A DNA stretch of 64,000 nt, taken from assembly GCA_033439265.1 (NCBI GenBank), contig JAVTVX010000035.1, positions 9,946,001 through 10,010,000 of the forward strand, in the 5' to 3' direction. This DNA is from Dillenia suffruticosa (Eukaryota > Streptophyta > Magnoliopsida > Dilleniales > Dilleniaceae). The notes under the pieces are model-generated. The model was not told where the DNA came from. It worked only from the letters and a program-made list of their open reading frames with translations, and did not search any database. Both the position numbers and the translations under genes were made by a program. How positions within the stretch are numbered: position 1 is the first letter of the stretch; each line of letters starts with the position of its first letter. Shown piece by piece: positions 44,541 to 56,049 of the stretch.

Positions 44541-45091
44541 GCAAGCTGACGCCCGCACGGGTGCTACTTGTGCTGGGCGCCTGTCCCCGCGGGCGCCCGC
44601 ACGGGTGCTACTTGCGCCGGGCGCCTGCCCCCGCACAGGCGTTGCTTGCGCCGGGCGCCTGCCCCCGCGGGCGCCCGCTCGAGCATGGGCAGGCGCCAAT
44701 GAGGGCGCTCGCATGCGTGCCTGCCTGCGCGCAGCGCCCACCAACGCGGGCGCCAGCGTAAGCAAGGGCAGGCGCCCGCACGGGCGCTGCTTGCGCGGGG
44801 CGCCTGCCCACGCGGGCGCCTACTCAAGCATGGGCAGGCGCTAGTGCGGGCGCTCGCATGTGTGCCTGCCTGCGCGCAGTGCCCGCCTACATGAGCGCCA
44901 ACGAGAGCAAGGGCAAGTGCTCGCGTGCTCGCATGCGCGCCTGGCAGGCGCGCAGTGCCCGCCTTCGTGGGCGCCAATGCAAGCAAGGGTAGGCACCCAC
45001 ACGGGCGCTCGCATGAGCACAGCGCCTGCCTACGCGGACACCCGTGCGAGCAGGGTCAAGCGCCTATAGCAGTCTAACACGGTGCAGGCAA
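44541..45091 (+). repeat. GC-rich minisatellite block 1 in the CACTA-like element
   Basis: A very GC-rich island of 550 bp inside AT-rich DNA, built from GGGCGCC palindromes, CGGGCGCCTGCC and GCTCGCATG. A larger period of about 153 bp is visible: the word AAGCATGGGCAGGCGC recurs with GGGCGCTCGCATG and TGTGCCTGCCTGCGCGCAG (44672 and 44825). Open frames on all strands here (for example 44363-44761 and 44564-44986) are repeat artefacts rich in Ala, Arg and Pro. Confidence 0.9.
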
Positions 45092-45559
45092 GCAATTTTT
45101 TAATTATTTAAATTACTAGTAATTTTATTTAAATTAATAATAATAAAAATTAAGAAAATTATTTACAGTTTAACGAATCTAATGGTTTAAAATTATTAAT
45201 ATTGACACCGCTTGAAATATTTTTTCACATCTAAAATAATTAATTAAGTTATATAATATAATATTAATAATAATTAAATGATTATTATACAAATATTATA
45301 TTATGAAAAAGTACATTAGCTCAATAATTTGATCTAAATTGGTAAATTTATAATATAATTTATAATAATATATTTATTATATTATTTGTCTCCCAAAATA
45401 TTTTCAAATTTTTTACAAAATTTTTGCACTTCCGCTGTAACAATCTTTCTCTATTTTCTCTCTATTTTCATAAACAAATTTTGAAAATAAGTTTTCACAA
45501 AATTTTCCCTTTTCTGTGCCAGTTTTTTGAAAATTTTCTATTTTAATATTAAATCTCAA

Positions 45560-46130
45560 ATTAAAATAAAAATAATATATTTATTTTTTAAAACCTGGGT
45601 AATATGTTGGATGATTGAGTTTGCTCGACTGAACTTGGAGTAATTGTGATTCTTCGTATAATATTCATCCGTTATTTTTTCAAATATCTAAGATAAGTGA
45701 GTGAAAGGTTTAAATGAGTTAGGGAAGAAGAGCTTAGGGAAGGATGGAGAAATTTTGATGGCAGATAAAATTTTGTAAAGTATGAGTGAGAAGTTTAAAT
45801 GAGTTCGGGAAAAAGAGCTTTCAAGGGAAGGATGGAGAAATTTTGATGGCAGATAAAATTTTGTAAAGTATAAGTGAGAGGTTTAAATGAGTTTGGGGAG
45901 AAGAACTTTGAAGGGAAGGATGAAAAATTTTTTAGTCAGAGTTTGGGGAGAAGAACTGTGAAGGGAAGGATGAAGAAATTTTGAGTTAGGCTTTCGCCAG
46001 AATTGAATTTATAATATATAATTTTCACAAACAAATTTTTAAAACTTCGCTTTCGCGCTTTTTCTCCCGCCTCTTTTTTCATTACCGCCTCTTTTTTCAT
46101 TATCGCGTTTTTTAATTTCTCATAATTTTT
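45560..46130 (-). repeat. Leader-like segment A, with 85-90 bp repeats
   Basis: 45690-45990 holds at least three copies of a unit containing GTTTAAATGAGTT, GGGAAGGATG and AGAAATTTTGATGGCAGAT. On the minus strand the region runs GCGGGAGAAAAAGCG, TTTTAAAAATTTG, ATATTATAAATTC, then a CTTCC-rich leader. It shares this order with 48150-48560 on the plus strand. Confidence 0.55.
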
Positions 46131-46139
46131 TTTGTACTT

Positions 46140-47676
46140 TTAATTAATACCGCCTTGTGATTTTTATTACTTAGTTACGAAGTACTTACTAACTACTTAC
46201 TAACTAATTACTACATTTCACAATTTTTGGACCCTCTCTCTTTTTTTCTTAGTCACTATATTATTATACTCATTGCCTCCATTTCTCTATAGTTCTCATG
46301 CAATGTAATTTTTAGAATTTGTTAATTTTTTCATATCTATACTCTTACAACTCTTTATAAGTAGTAGAGTCTTCGCGATTTGTCTTGCCAGATAAATCTA
46401 ATTAAACAAATGATTAAATATAGTTTTTACTTAAATTTTCATATTAAAATACCAATTATACTGTTTCCATTTGTTAATATCATTGTATCCATTTATTACA
46501 TGATGAATAAACCGCATAATAAAGTTTTTACTATGATTTACTATAAAGTTTCAACCATGATTGATTTATTCTTCGAATATATTACATTCACTTCATATGA
46601 AACAGTACATAGGATATTAGAGTTTAATAGAGTTTAATATTAATATATATATATATATATGACAGTATATACTTACACTCGCAATTGAGTCACTATTGAG
46701 TAGTATGTATTGAATAGTATGTATTTATAGTATTTGTCATCTCTTTTAAAAATAATATTTAAAAAATAATATTAAATTATGTAATAATAAATTTAAGGTT
46801 GTACCACTCACTAACAACTAACAATATCTTGTTTATTAGTTGTACTATCCACTAACAATATCTATCTCACCCACTAACAAATGATATGATAAGATAGAAC
46901 AAATATTTGCTCAATTACTCAATTACCATTATTGACATTTAGGCACCAAGACCAAGTTAATGTTGTTAGGGGCGAAAATAAAATTTATATTGCACTAGTA
47001 ACATTATTCTTGAATAGGTACTTAAGGCCAGATTTAATTTAGTTCATTCATTAAAATAACCAATCTTAGAAAAACGCAATTGATATTTAGGTAACACCTC
47101 TTAGTTTATCATGTTAATCTTATAAGTAGTTTAACAAAATTTAACAATAAAGTAATATAAAATTTTCACCCCAATTTTGTCAAAGGCAAAACATCATACA
47201 CAATGAATTTTATTTTTCAAGTAGTTTGATTAATTTTGTTAAAACTATCATATCATCTTCCAATCATAATGAGACAATGAATTTTAATGAATTTTATTTG
47301 AATTTGATGGTAAGATGGTTTTATTTTCCTAACACAAAGTCAATTTAATTTAATAATTGTTTTAGATTGTTTTTGTTTAAATAAAAACAAACAAAGAAAG
47401 TAAAAAAGAAAAAAAAAGAAATAGACATATAGCAAGTAAGTAACATGATAATTTGACTCAAAAACTAAATTTTTTGCGGTTGAAATAAAAAACAAATAAA
47501 AAATTTTGGCGGCTGATACCAAAATATAAAATGTTTTTGAGACTTTAACAAAATTTACTACCTAATTTTTGTGAGAATTGCTTGATTGATTAAATATTAT
47601 TATAATTTTTAAATAATAATATTAATAATTTAAAATAATACTATATAAATTACTAATTTAATAATATACTAATTTA
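46140..47676. other. AT-rich core of the CACTA-like element
   Basis: AT-rich sequence with no transposase motifs. A (TA)n tract lies at 46640-46660. The 85-codon open stretch at 46380-46637 shows nothing recognisable. Confidence 0.5.
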
Positions 47677-47880
47677 CGGGGGCGCTTCCATGTGTGTATG
47701 CCCCATGCTAGAGCTCTCGCGTTGGCATAGCCGGGTGCCCGCGCGGGCGCTTGCATGCGCTATTGCCCTACGCGAGGACATATGCCACTCATGCCATGCG
47801 GGCGCCCACGCACACATTTGCATGGGCTACCATGCATGCCGCGCAGGCACCCGTGTAGGTATGCGTCATGGGACGAGTAC
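47677..47880 (+). repeat. GC-rich minisatellite block 2 in the CACTA-like element
   Basis: A 204-bp GC-rich island with GGGCGCTT, CCCGCGCGGGCGC, TTGCATGCGC and GCGGGCGCCC words related to block 1. It is more decayed (more CA/TG), as expected from CpG loss. Confidence 0.85.
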
Positions 47881-48149
47881 CAACCTTTCAATCAATAATG
47901 TTATAATTAATATATTAAAAATTTTAAATATGAATTATGTAGAATAATGGTATAATTAATATTATTAATTTAAATAATGTAATAATATAAAATTAAAAGT
48001 TTTTAATGTAATTTAGTAATAATATTATAACATAACATAGTAATAATGTTGTAATATTATAGTAATAGTTGGTAACAGAAATAAAAATATAAATGAAAAT
48101 ACAAAATTGTTGATGATATAATAAAAAAAGAGCGGTAGATTAAGATGAA

Positions 48150-48560
48150 ATTAAACTTTAAGACGGTAAAAACTTGATGATCTAAAGGCGGTAAAAATGT
48201 TAAAAAAAGCGGGAAAAATTGACGGGTTTTTAAAAATTTTGAAAATTTGTTTAGGCGGGGAAATAAACCAAATATTCTATAAATTCCCTCTGAACTCTCT
48301 TTCCCTTCCTCCCCTCAAAACCTCTCATCTCCGCTCAAAGCTCTTGCTTGTGAATCAACCAAAATCTTCATGAAGTAGGTAATCACATATTTTTTTAAGT
48401 AAAATTTAGATTATATTATATTTTAAAATATTTTAAATTTTCACAACTTGTACTCATTTTGGATGAATTAAACGAAATATGAGTATTTTTGAAGAATCAC
48501 AATCATCCTAGAGCAACTTAACTTTGAAGAAACCCAATCATCTGGTTTAGTTCAGATTTA
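48150..48560 (+). repeat. Leader-like segment B (inverted relative of segment A)
   Basis: The plus strand runs GCGGGAAAAATTGACGGG, TTTTAAAAATTTTGAAAA, TTTGTTTAGGCGGGG, TATAAATTCCC (a TATA-like box at 48278), then a CT-rich stretch with CCTCTCATCTCCGC and a short ATG-stop. This looks like a promoter and leader. It matches segment A by order of words in inverted orientation, so the interior has a large, diverged inverted repeat. It could be the relic promoter of the lost transposase gene. Confidence 0.5.
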
Positions 48561-49014
48561 AGTACGAATGTTATTTCTTTGTTTTCACACAATATTACTA
48601 ATTTCAATTTCATTTTTGCTTTTAATAATAATCTAAATTATTTGTATTCTTAGTTCCCAACCAACAATCATTATCTCTACGTGACTGCATCCAAAAGGTA
48701 ATATTTTTATTTATAATAATTTTTATTTTTATGAATGGATTGACATACTCCATTCAAAAAAGATAATATTTATAACCCTTTTTATGAATAGATTGACATG
48801 AAGGTTGATACTGTGACTCAAGCATATTTGGGATAGAAAATATGCTGAAGAGAAGAGAAGAGAAGATATATAGTTATTTGATATGTAATATTTTTTTTTC
48901 TTATTCTATTAATGTATCAATTATTCTCAATAATACAAGATGTTTTATTATTTTAGTAATTTCTTTATTTTATAGTTTATAACATTTCCTAAAATGTCAG
49001 CTTGTATGGTAATC

Positions 49015-49400
49015 GTATAATATGTGATAACTGACGAAATAGTAACATTTGCTAACGGATAAATGACTGCAATAACCGATATAACATATGAACATATATA
49101 CTAACCGACAATAAATGACTAACCGACGATAAAAGATAACAATTGTGGTAACCGAGTAGTGATCGAATGGTAATCGACGATAAAAGTTATAACATTTCTT
49201 AACATATAAATAACCGTTTCTAAATGACAATTACATTTCTTAACAGTTATGTAGTAACCGACGACAAAAGATAATACTTGTGCTAACCGAGTGATAATAA
49301 CCGAGTCGTAACCGAGTGATAATCAAAATCAAATAGTAACTGAGTAGTAACCAAATAGTAACCGAATGGTAATTGATAATAAAATATAGTAATTTTTACT
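49015..49400 (+). repeat. ACCGA-rich subterminal array of the CACTA-like element
   Basis: Repeated short words: TAACCGA, GTAACCGAGT, CCGACGATAAAAG and GTAATCGACG, about 20 copies within 400 bp. Subterminal repeats of this kind bind the TNPA-type protein in known CACTA elements. Here that role is inferred only. Confidence 0.75.
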
Positions 49401-49612
49401 CATACTTAGCGTAATTTTACCAACACTTTCTGACCGTTACTACAAATATATGACATGCTCCAACGGTCATGAAAAGTGTCGGAATACACCTATCCCGACT
49501 GCTGTATTACCGACTAAAACTCCATCCGTCAGAGAAGCTTTTACCAACGGTTTTATCATATTTAGGAGACGGTTTTAGTCCGTCAACATAACTCACTTGT
49601 TTTGTGGTGACT

Positions 49613-49880
49613 CTTTTTTTTTAGATTTGAATTTTTTGTTAATAAGGGGGTCGGAGCTCAAAAAATAAAAATTAAAATATATGCAGATAGGGCACCATCA
49701 CTCGTGCTACACCACCAAGAAGCAACAAAGATTGGTCGTTTGGAAAATAGTTCATAAAGCGAAAGAGTTGTTTATTGGAGAACAGCATTGGCTAGCGAAT
49801 CTGCAGATTTGTTGCCTTCCTTATAGAGTATAAATATCCTCACATATTGGCATAAGCTCTAACTTTTGTAGAACATGTAA
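49613..49880 (-). pseudogene. LINE RNase H end and 3' UTR fragment
   Basis: The minus strand reads VRIFILYKEGNKSADSLANA then a stop (49848-49770), the last block of the LINE RNase H (family form YREGN-AAD-LAN). The following 3' UTR (to about 49625) matches the second half of the array unit at 42140-42480 and ends in AAATCTAAAAAAAAG. It is the right-hand continuation of the array split by the CACTA-like element. Confidence 0.78.
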
Positions 49881-51742
49881 ATAATAAAAGAAGACCACAA
49901 AAAAAAGGAATGTGGGATATAAAATATGGAAAAAAAAATGAAGAAAATAATCATACTCGAAGACATATATGTATTTATATGATAAAAGTTTGTCTATGTT
50001 AACAAATTGTTATTCTGATTATGATAATACTTATAAAATTTTGATGTGAGATAGTGTATTATCTCACATTCAAGTGATTGAGACGATAGCAGGTGTCATA
50101 ATGTTCATGTTAACCATGCACGAGCAAGAGGTAACTTGCCATAATATACATTCTCAAGATGGAGATTTATTTTCTTAGATGTATAAGGATAAGATTTTTA
50201 TGACTATCTAGTTAGTTTTGATAATCTAAATTTTTTGTCGAAACCGCAAGATATGAATAGAAAGAATTTTGCATAGAGATTTTGCTAATTGAGAGCAAAA
50301 TTTAAAGGTGATCATATCATATCATATCTCAATTAGGGTTTTAATGTAACTATAACCGTAGATGAATCGTGATCTTGAAACAAAAGAATACGAGTGCACG
50401 TTATGCATTTATTATTAATTAACTAGATATGATATGCAACATCAGGAATCGCTCGAAATTTATGAAACTTAACGATGATTTGGTAATATTATTTTAAAAA
50501 ATAAGATTTTCGAAAAATAGCAGTGATTTTTACTAATCTCATTGCTACCTAATAGTAAATCATACATTTACAAATGTACCCATAATAGCAAATGAGGTCT
50601 TTTCTAAATCTAAAATTTTGTTTTGAAAAAGTGAAATCATAAAATTACTCATCGTAAATATTTTCTATATTTAAAACGTTGGCAGAAATAGAAAGTGACA
50701 CGTTTAGGTATGTTTGTTGTAATTATTCACAAAATAAAATTATTTTTTATAATAGTGGGCTGCAAGCTACGTGAACAACACAAGCTCTTCTTTCAAAATA
50801 ACAAAGTTATTAAAGTATTAATTATTGACAAATAAAAATACAGTGAATTTTTGTTATATGGATCTCAAAATTCAAGGTTAAGAGAACTTTATTCTCGAAA
50901 TAACTAATAGAATGTTTGTCTGAATAATTTGAATTAGTGTAATTCCATCGATACGAGGTGCCGTGAAACAAATTTTGCTTAATTAGAGAAAAGTGCCACA
51001 TGCACTCAGAATTTAGGATCAAATATAAAAAGACCCCTAAACTTTTAAGAAATACAAAAACATCTTCTCAACTATAGAAATGTGTGAAATTACCCTAAAT
51101 TGCATGGAAATAAAAATGGAGAAATAGAAATAGATACAAAACGGTACGAAAAAATCACAGATCATAGTAATACAAGAAATAGAAATGTGGATAAATGTAT
51201 AAATATAAAATAATATGAAAATTTTTATATAAATATTAATTATTTTATGAATATAATAAAATATATATCTTTTATAATAAAAATCTAAAATGATTAAATA
51301 TATAATTATTAATTATAAGATAAATAATATGAAAAATAAAAATTATAAATAAATAAATAAATAATTTATTAAATATAAAAAATTACAAATATAAAAAGTT
51401 TAAAAACTTTTATATAAATATTAATTAATTTAACGTGTTTAAAAGTTTCAGAAATAAAAAATAATGCAGAAACAAAAAAAATATTAGTGTTAATGAATTT
51501 CTGTGTATCATAGAAATTAGTTTTTCTATTGATGATCCGTTTAATTTTTCCATTAAAGTAATAAAAAAAATTATATGAGAAAAGTGTAAAATACCCCAAA
51601 ATTTAGGACAAAATACAAAAGGGATCTTAGCCTTCTCAATTATGAAAATGTATAAATTAGTTGTTTCATCCGTGGTTTGTTTTTTTTTACTATTAAATTA
51701 ATAAAAAATAATAAAAAATTTTATTTTTTGTTGTTGAAAATT
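49881..51742. other. AT-rich spacer
   Basis: No gene was seen. Two diverged copies of a segment with AAAAGTGNNANAT, TTTAGGA-CAAATA-AAAA-G and AACTATAGAAATGTGT-type words occur at about 50985-51110 and 51570-51690, in the same orientation. They may be terminal parts of an unrecognised element. Confidence 0.45.
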
Positions 51743-51747
51743 GAAAT

Positions 51748-52642
51748 TGTTGGAGGTGATTTTTGGACTCCACAGTTAATTGCACTTTCGACTCAAGCAG
51801 GGATCCGGTGCCGAAAAGTTCGCCATATCTTTTTGAATGGGAAACCTAAAGGGAGCCCGAACTATAGTCTTATACTGCCTCTGTGTACCGTATGTAGAAT
51901 TGACTGGAGCCGGTGCTTGGTTGGGTTGCCAACAATAGAAAAACCTTCAAAACCCTCTCGGGGCCAGCCCAACGAGGGACTCCGATACTCAAGTGAGTAA
52001 GTATAATAATAGAAAAATGAGGAACCCCGGATACAGCCTTGTGTCATATGTGTAGAATTTTTCCTGTATGTATTGTGTACAAAGAATTCTGGATATGACC
52101 CTCAATGGCATCGGTGCGATACCTACATAGAGATAATAAGCACATTATGTGTATAAAATCAAGTAAGTATAAAGTCGTACTTGAATGTATAGAATTAGCA
52201 TAAAACCATTCCTCCGATAGTATAGGATCGATGTAGAAATTGTACCTCCGATTGTGTATAGTTGGGTATGAAATCATACCTCTGATGTGGAGAATTAGAC
52301 ATCATCTTGCTACTGTTTGTGTAATTGTGTGTTTTCTAGAATGGGTTGCCTTTGTTCTGTATATATAGCCCTCTAAAAGGTTTAGAAAACCCTAATTTCC
52401 TTTTGTATGAGATCTTCTAAATAATAGAGATGGTGATCAAAGACTTTTAAAATATATAGAATTCTTTGAGATTAAGGAAGATTCAGAATTTCCTTCTTTA
52501 TTGAGAGTCCAAAAAAATTAGAATTCTAGAGAATTAAGAAAAGTTTGAAATTGTTAAAGATTTTTTTTTTATCAGATGATTATAAGAGAGTTGGGATTTC
52601 ATGAGAATAAAGAAAATTTCTACTGTTAAACCAGATACCACA
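51748..52642 (-). repeat. 3' LTR of the non-autonomous element
   Basis: 895 bp. On the minus strand it starts TGTGGTATCTGG and ends CACCTCCAACA. TATATATAG (52358-52366) is a TATA-type core that reads on both strands. It aligns well with 55152-56049 but with many substitutions. Confidence 0.92.
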
Positions 52643-52739
52643 TTTGCCCCTACTCCTAATGGTATTTTGAAAAAATAATATTAGGAGTAGAATAAATTGG
52701 TAAACCAAAAGAGGAACAAAAGTGGAGCATTAAATAAGG

Positions 52740-53030
52740 CGATCAAAAGGTCTAGGGACCTTGGAGTCGGGAGACCGAGAGGTTGAATGATCGGGTGGTC
52801 GAGTGACTAGGTGATCGAGTGATCGAGAGATCAAGAGATTGAATGACTAGGACATAGAATGATCTAGCGAACGGAAGATCAAGCGATCAAGAGATCTAGT
52901 ACCCTGGTCATCGGGAGACTTAAGAGGGAGATCATGTGAATGGGTGATCGGGAGACTTAAGAGGGTCGAGAGACTTGAGTGGGAGATCGAGTGATCGGGG
53001 GACCAATGGGTCGAGAGACTTGAGCAAGAG
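52740..53030 (+). repeat. Array 1: short GATCGAG/GAGACTT repeats
   Basis: Irregular 10-14 bp repeats made of GATCGAGTGATCGAGAGATC, GACTAGG and GGGAGACTTAAGAGGG words, about 20 copies. Confidence 0.7.
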
Positions 53031-53577
53031 TATTTGACTAACTAGTAACGGAGAGTGCTTAATGCTTGTGCTATGAAAAACGGAAGTAGAAGATCTGAAG
53101 ACTGTCTAGAGTTGAGGATCTAGGTGAGTGCAAGAGGCTAGAGACCATAGCAAGAGAGAATGAGATCGGGTTGCAAGTTGTTGAGAGACTGGTAGAAGAC
53201 CAATAACAATGTCATTTCGTCATAGAGAATTTACTTCCTCCGCTGTATTGTTTAGTGTATAAGAGCTTGTATGAAAGAGATTCATTTGTTATCTTTACAT
53301 TCTTGTTCCCGCATTGATCATGTATTGGAATGACTTAAGCGTTGAGTTATTATTGAAGACATTGTAGTCGAGAGAGTACCAAGCGTCAAAGTTGAGAGAG
53401 TATACTGGAGCAATGTTGTTACTGGTATGATGTGAGACTGAGAGAAAGAGAGTTAAATCTCATCTGGTGCAGTAGTAGGCACAAAAAATCAAGAGAAAAG
53501 AAGTCAAATCCCGCCCAAAAGCTGAGACCCATATATAACTAGAAGACCGAGTTGAGAAAATAACATCTGAAGTGTGA

Positions 53578-53975
53578 AGTCAAGAGAATATCATATGAGG
53601 TGTACAGTCGAGAGAATACCATCATATAAGGCATATAGGTGAGAGAATACCATCCAAGGCATAAAGTCAAGAGAATACCATATGAGACATATAGCTGAGA
53701 GAATACCAACTAGGGTATAAGGGCAAGAAAATACCATATGAGACAGAGCCGAGAGAATACCTTTTAGGGCATTAAGGTCAAGGAAATATTATATGAGGCT
53801 TACAATAGAGAAAATATCATTTGAGGAGTAAAACCGAGAGAATACTATCCGAGGCGTAAAGTTAAAAGACTATCATTAAGATGTATAGCCGAGAGAATAC
53901 CAATTGGGGCGTAAGACCAAGGAAATACCATATGAGGCGTGTAGCCGAGAGAATACCATCCGAGGCATAAAGTTG
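53578..53975 (+). repeat. Array 2: about 14 copies of a 28-bp unit
   Basis: The unit is close to GTCGAGAGAATACCATATGAGGCATATA (seen only in imperfect form; core GAGAGAATACCA then GAGGC). Spacing is 26-31 bp, most often 28. Confidence 0.85.
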
Positions 53976-54014
53976 AGAGTGGGAGTCATATTTTGTGTAG
54001 AATAAGATGTAAAG

Positions 54015-54405
54015 CCAAGGGAGTGGGTTGTGTTTACCCTATCCGGAGGTACATCCCGTATTGATAACACATTTGTTTGATCGGGAGAGTGGGCCATGTC
54101 TACCGGTTGGGACATACATCCCCTGTCAATGACACGTTTATTCGTTTGGAAGAGTAGGCCGTGTCTACCCATCTAGGAGTATATCGCTTATTACAACATG
54201 TTCATTTAGTCGGAAAAGTGCGCTGTGTCTACCCATTTGTGAGTACATTCCTTATTGACGACACATTATTCAGTCAAGAGAGTGAGCCATGTTTACTTGT
54301 TTGGGAGTACATCCTTTATTGATATATGTTCGTTCAGTCCAAAGAATGGGCCGTTTCTACCCACCTAAGAGATACATCCCTTATTGACGATACATTTGTG
54401 GTGTT
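54015..54405 (+). repeat. Array 3: six copies of a 64-bp unit
   Basis: Each unit runs GAGAGTGGGCC-TGTCTACC, GGGAGTACATCC, TTATTGACGACACAT and TTCAGTC. Divergence between units is large, so the array is old. The 98-codon minus-strand ORF at 53876-54172 is an effect of arrays 2 and 3. Confidence 0.85.
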
Positions 54406-54514
54406 AGAGCTAATAGAGTACCATAAGATAGATAGTCGAGAGATTATCCACATTAGGTCGAAAAGATATGACAAGAGAGTATGAGCCTACAAAAGAAAAC
54501 GTGGTAGACTAGAG

Positions 54515-54985
54515 CCTTATCAAGGCCCTCGATGGATCTGAATCGTAATTGATCACTCCAATGCCGAGAGAATGTTATCTTCCAAAACTGCTAACTACCG
54601 GGTGGAAGGGCCAAGTCTCGTAATTGCTCAACAAAATTAGATTTCAAAGAAACTCAACATGATCAATTTTCATAGTTACCCAGCGAAGGGGTACTCCAAA
54701 TTGTGTTATTACTAATTGAAAATTACTTTTGATTGTTGCTCGGCCAACTCGATGGATCCAGATCGTAGTTGAACACTTTAGTGCTGAGAGGCTAGGCTGT
54801 CGGCAATAATCTAGTTACGTGTTAGGATCGATATTAATGACACGTTTCAAGGCATGGAGCTGAGAAAGAGCTTAACGAAGGGGGACCCTTAACTATATCA
54901 TCGCCAGCCGAAAGTCATTTTTGATTACGAAGCATTCAATAGATTCGGATCGTGGTTGAGTACTCTAATATTGAGAGACATTCTG
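54515..54985 (+). repeat. Array 4: three partial copies of a 200-230 bp unit
   Basis: Words CGATGGATCTGAATCGTAAT / CGATGGATCCAGATCGTAGT / AATAGATTCGGATCGTGGTT recur at about 54525, 54755 and 54930. Each is followed by TTGANCACT-TA-TGCTGAGAG-type sequence. Confidence 0.7.
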
Positions 54986-55151
54986 GACTAGGCTATCAAT
55001 GTCGAGTAGAGTAATAACTTACACGTTCATCCCCCACTTTATAGTTGATCTTAAAGGCATCATCTCCATTTTCTTTTTTTAGGCGGAACAAAATAAGGTA
55101 TAAAATTTCTACGGCTATTCACTTAGCCATTTCCTACAAACGAAGTCAATC

Positions 55152-56049
55152 CGTTGGAGGTGATTTTTGGACTTCACAGTTACTTGTTCTTTCAACTCGA
55201 GTGGGATCTAGTACTGAGGAGTTCGCCAAATTTTCTTAGATGGAAAACCTGGAGAGTGGCTAAACTATAGCCCTATGATGCCTTATATAAAGTTGATCGG
55301 TGCTGGTGTTCGATTGGGTTGCCATCAATAGATAAACCAACAAAAACCTCGTCGGGGCTAGCCAAGTAGGGGACTTTGATACTCAAGTCAGTAAATGTAA
55401 TAATAGAAAATTGAGGAATCTCGGATACGACCCTATGACATGTGTATAGAATTTATCTCGTGTGTATTGTATACAAAGAACTCTAGATATGGCCCTAGAT
55501 AGTATCGGTATGATACATACGTAGAGAAAGATAATAAGCACATTGTGTGTGTAAAATCGAGTGAGTATAAAGTCGTATCCAAATGATTGAATTGGACATA
55601 AAACCGTACCTCCAATGGTATAAGATCGATGTAGAAATCATTTCTCCGACAGTCTATTATTGGATATGAAGTCATACCTATGATATGGAGAATAAGGCAT
55701 CCTCTTTCTGTTGTATGTGTAGTTGTGTATAGAATTGTGTGTTCTTTAGAATGAGTTGTCTTTACTCTGTATATATAGCCCTTCAATAGGTGCAGAAAAT
55801 CCTAGTTTCCTTTTGTATGAGATCTTCCGAAGTGAGAGGTATTGTGATCAAAAACTTTTAAAATATATAGAATCTTTTCAGATTAAGAAAAATTCAAAAT
55901 TTTCTTCCTTAATGAGAATTCAAGATAATTAGAATTCTAGAAAATTAAAAAAATTTAAATTGTTAGGAATTTTTTTTTCGAATGATTATAAGAGAGTTAG
56001 GATTTCATAGGAACAAGAAAAGTTTCTGCTATTAAATCATGTACTATTA
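55152..56049 (-). repeat. 5' LTR of the non-autonomous element
   Basis: 898 bp, partner of 51748-52642. Its terminal dinucleotides are mutated (CG at the left instead of TG, TA at the right instead of CA). Confidence 0.9.

Larger units (their letters stand above)
42576..49609. mobile_element. Non-autonomous CACTA-like (En/Spm) element, 7.0 kb
   Basis: The left end is CACTACAAAATTAAAGCG and the right end, reversed, CACCACAAAACAAGTGAG. The two ends stay alignable to GTTNTGNTGACGG, giving an imperfect terminal inverted repeat of about 30 bp. The 3-bp target duplication is ACT (42573-42575 and 49610-49612), as usual for CACTA elements. Subterminal regions are rich in GACGG/CCGTC and ACCGA words. 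I found no TNP2/TNPD-like transposase reading frame, so it depends on a partner. The interior holds an AT-rich array, two GC-rich minisatellites and duplicated leader-like sequences. Confidence 0.88.
51748..56049 (-). mobile_element. Non-autonomous LTR retrotransposon with array-filled interior (4.3 kb)
   Basis: LTRs 51748-52642 and 55152-56049 with a perfect target duplication GAAAT (51743-51747 and 56050-56054). A purine-rich tract on the minus strand (GGAGTAGGGGCAAA, 52643-52656) next to the left LTR gives minus-strand transcription. The 2.5-kb interior has no gag, protease, RT or integrase. It consists of four different tandem arrays. It must be mobilised in trans. I do not recognise the family. 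The primer site next to the right LTR is not the usual initiator-Met complement (minus ATTGACTTCGTTTGTAG) and could not be assigned. Confidence 0.9.

Noticed and set aside
44363-44986. Long open frames on several strands (132, 140, 85, 79 codons) in the GC-rich block
   Set aside because: They are open on opposite strands at once, are made of Ala/Arg/Pro/Gly repeats and follow the minisatellite; GC-rich DNA has few stop codons.
53570-53980. CRISPR-like array of 28-bp units
   Set aside because: Units are contiguous and diverged with no unique spacers, and the DNA is plant nuclear; it is a tandem repeat within an LTR element.
53876-54172. 98-codon minus-strand frame in the array-filled LTR element
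   Set aside because: It lies in tandem arrays 2 and 3 and its residues simply repeat with the 64-bp unit.
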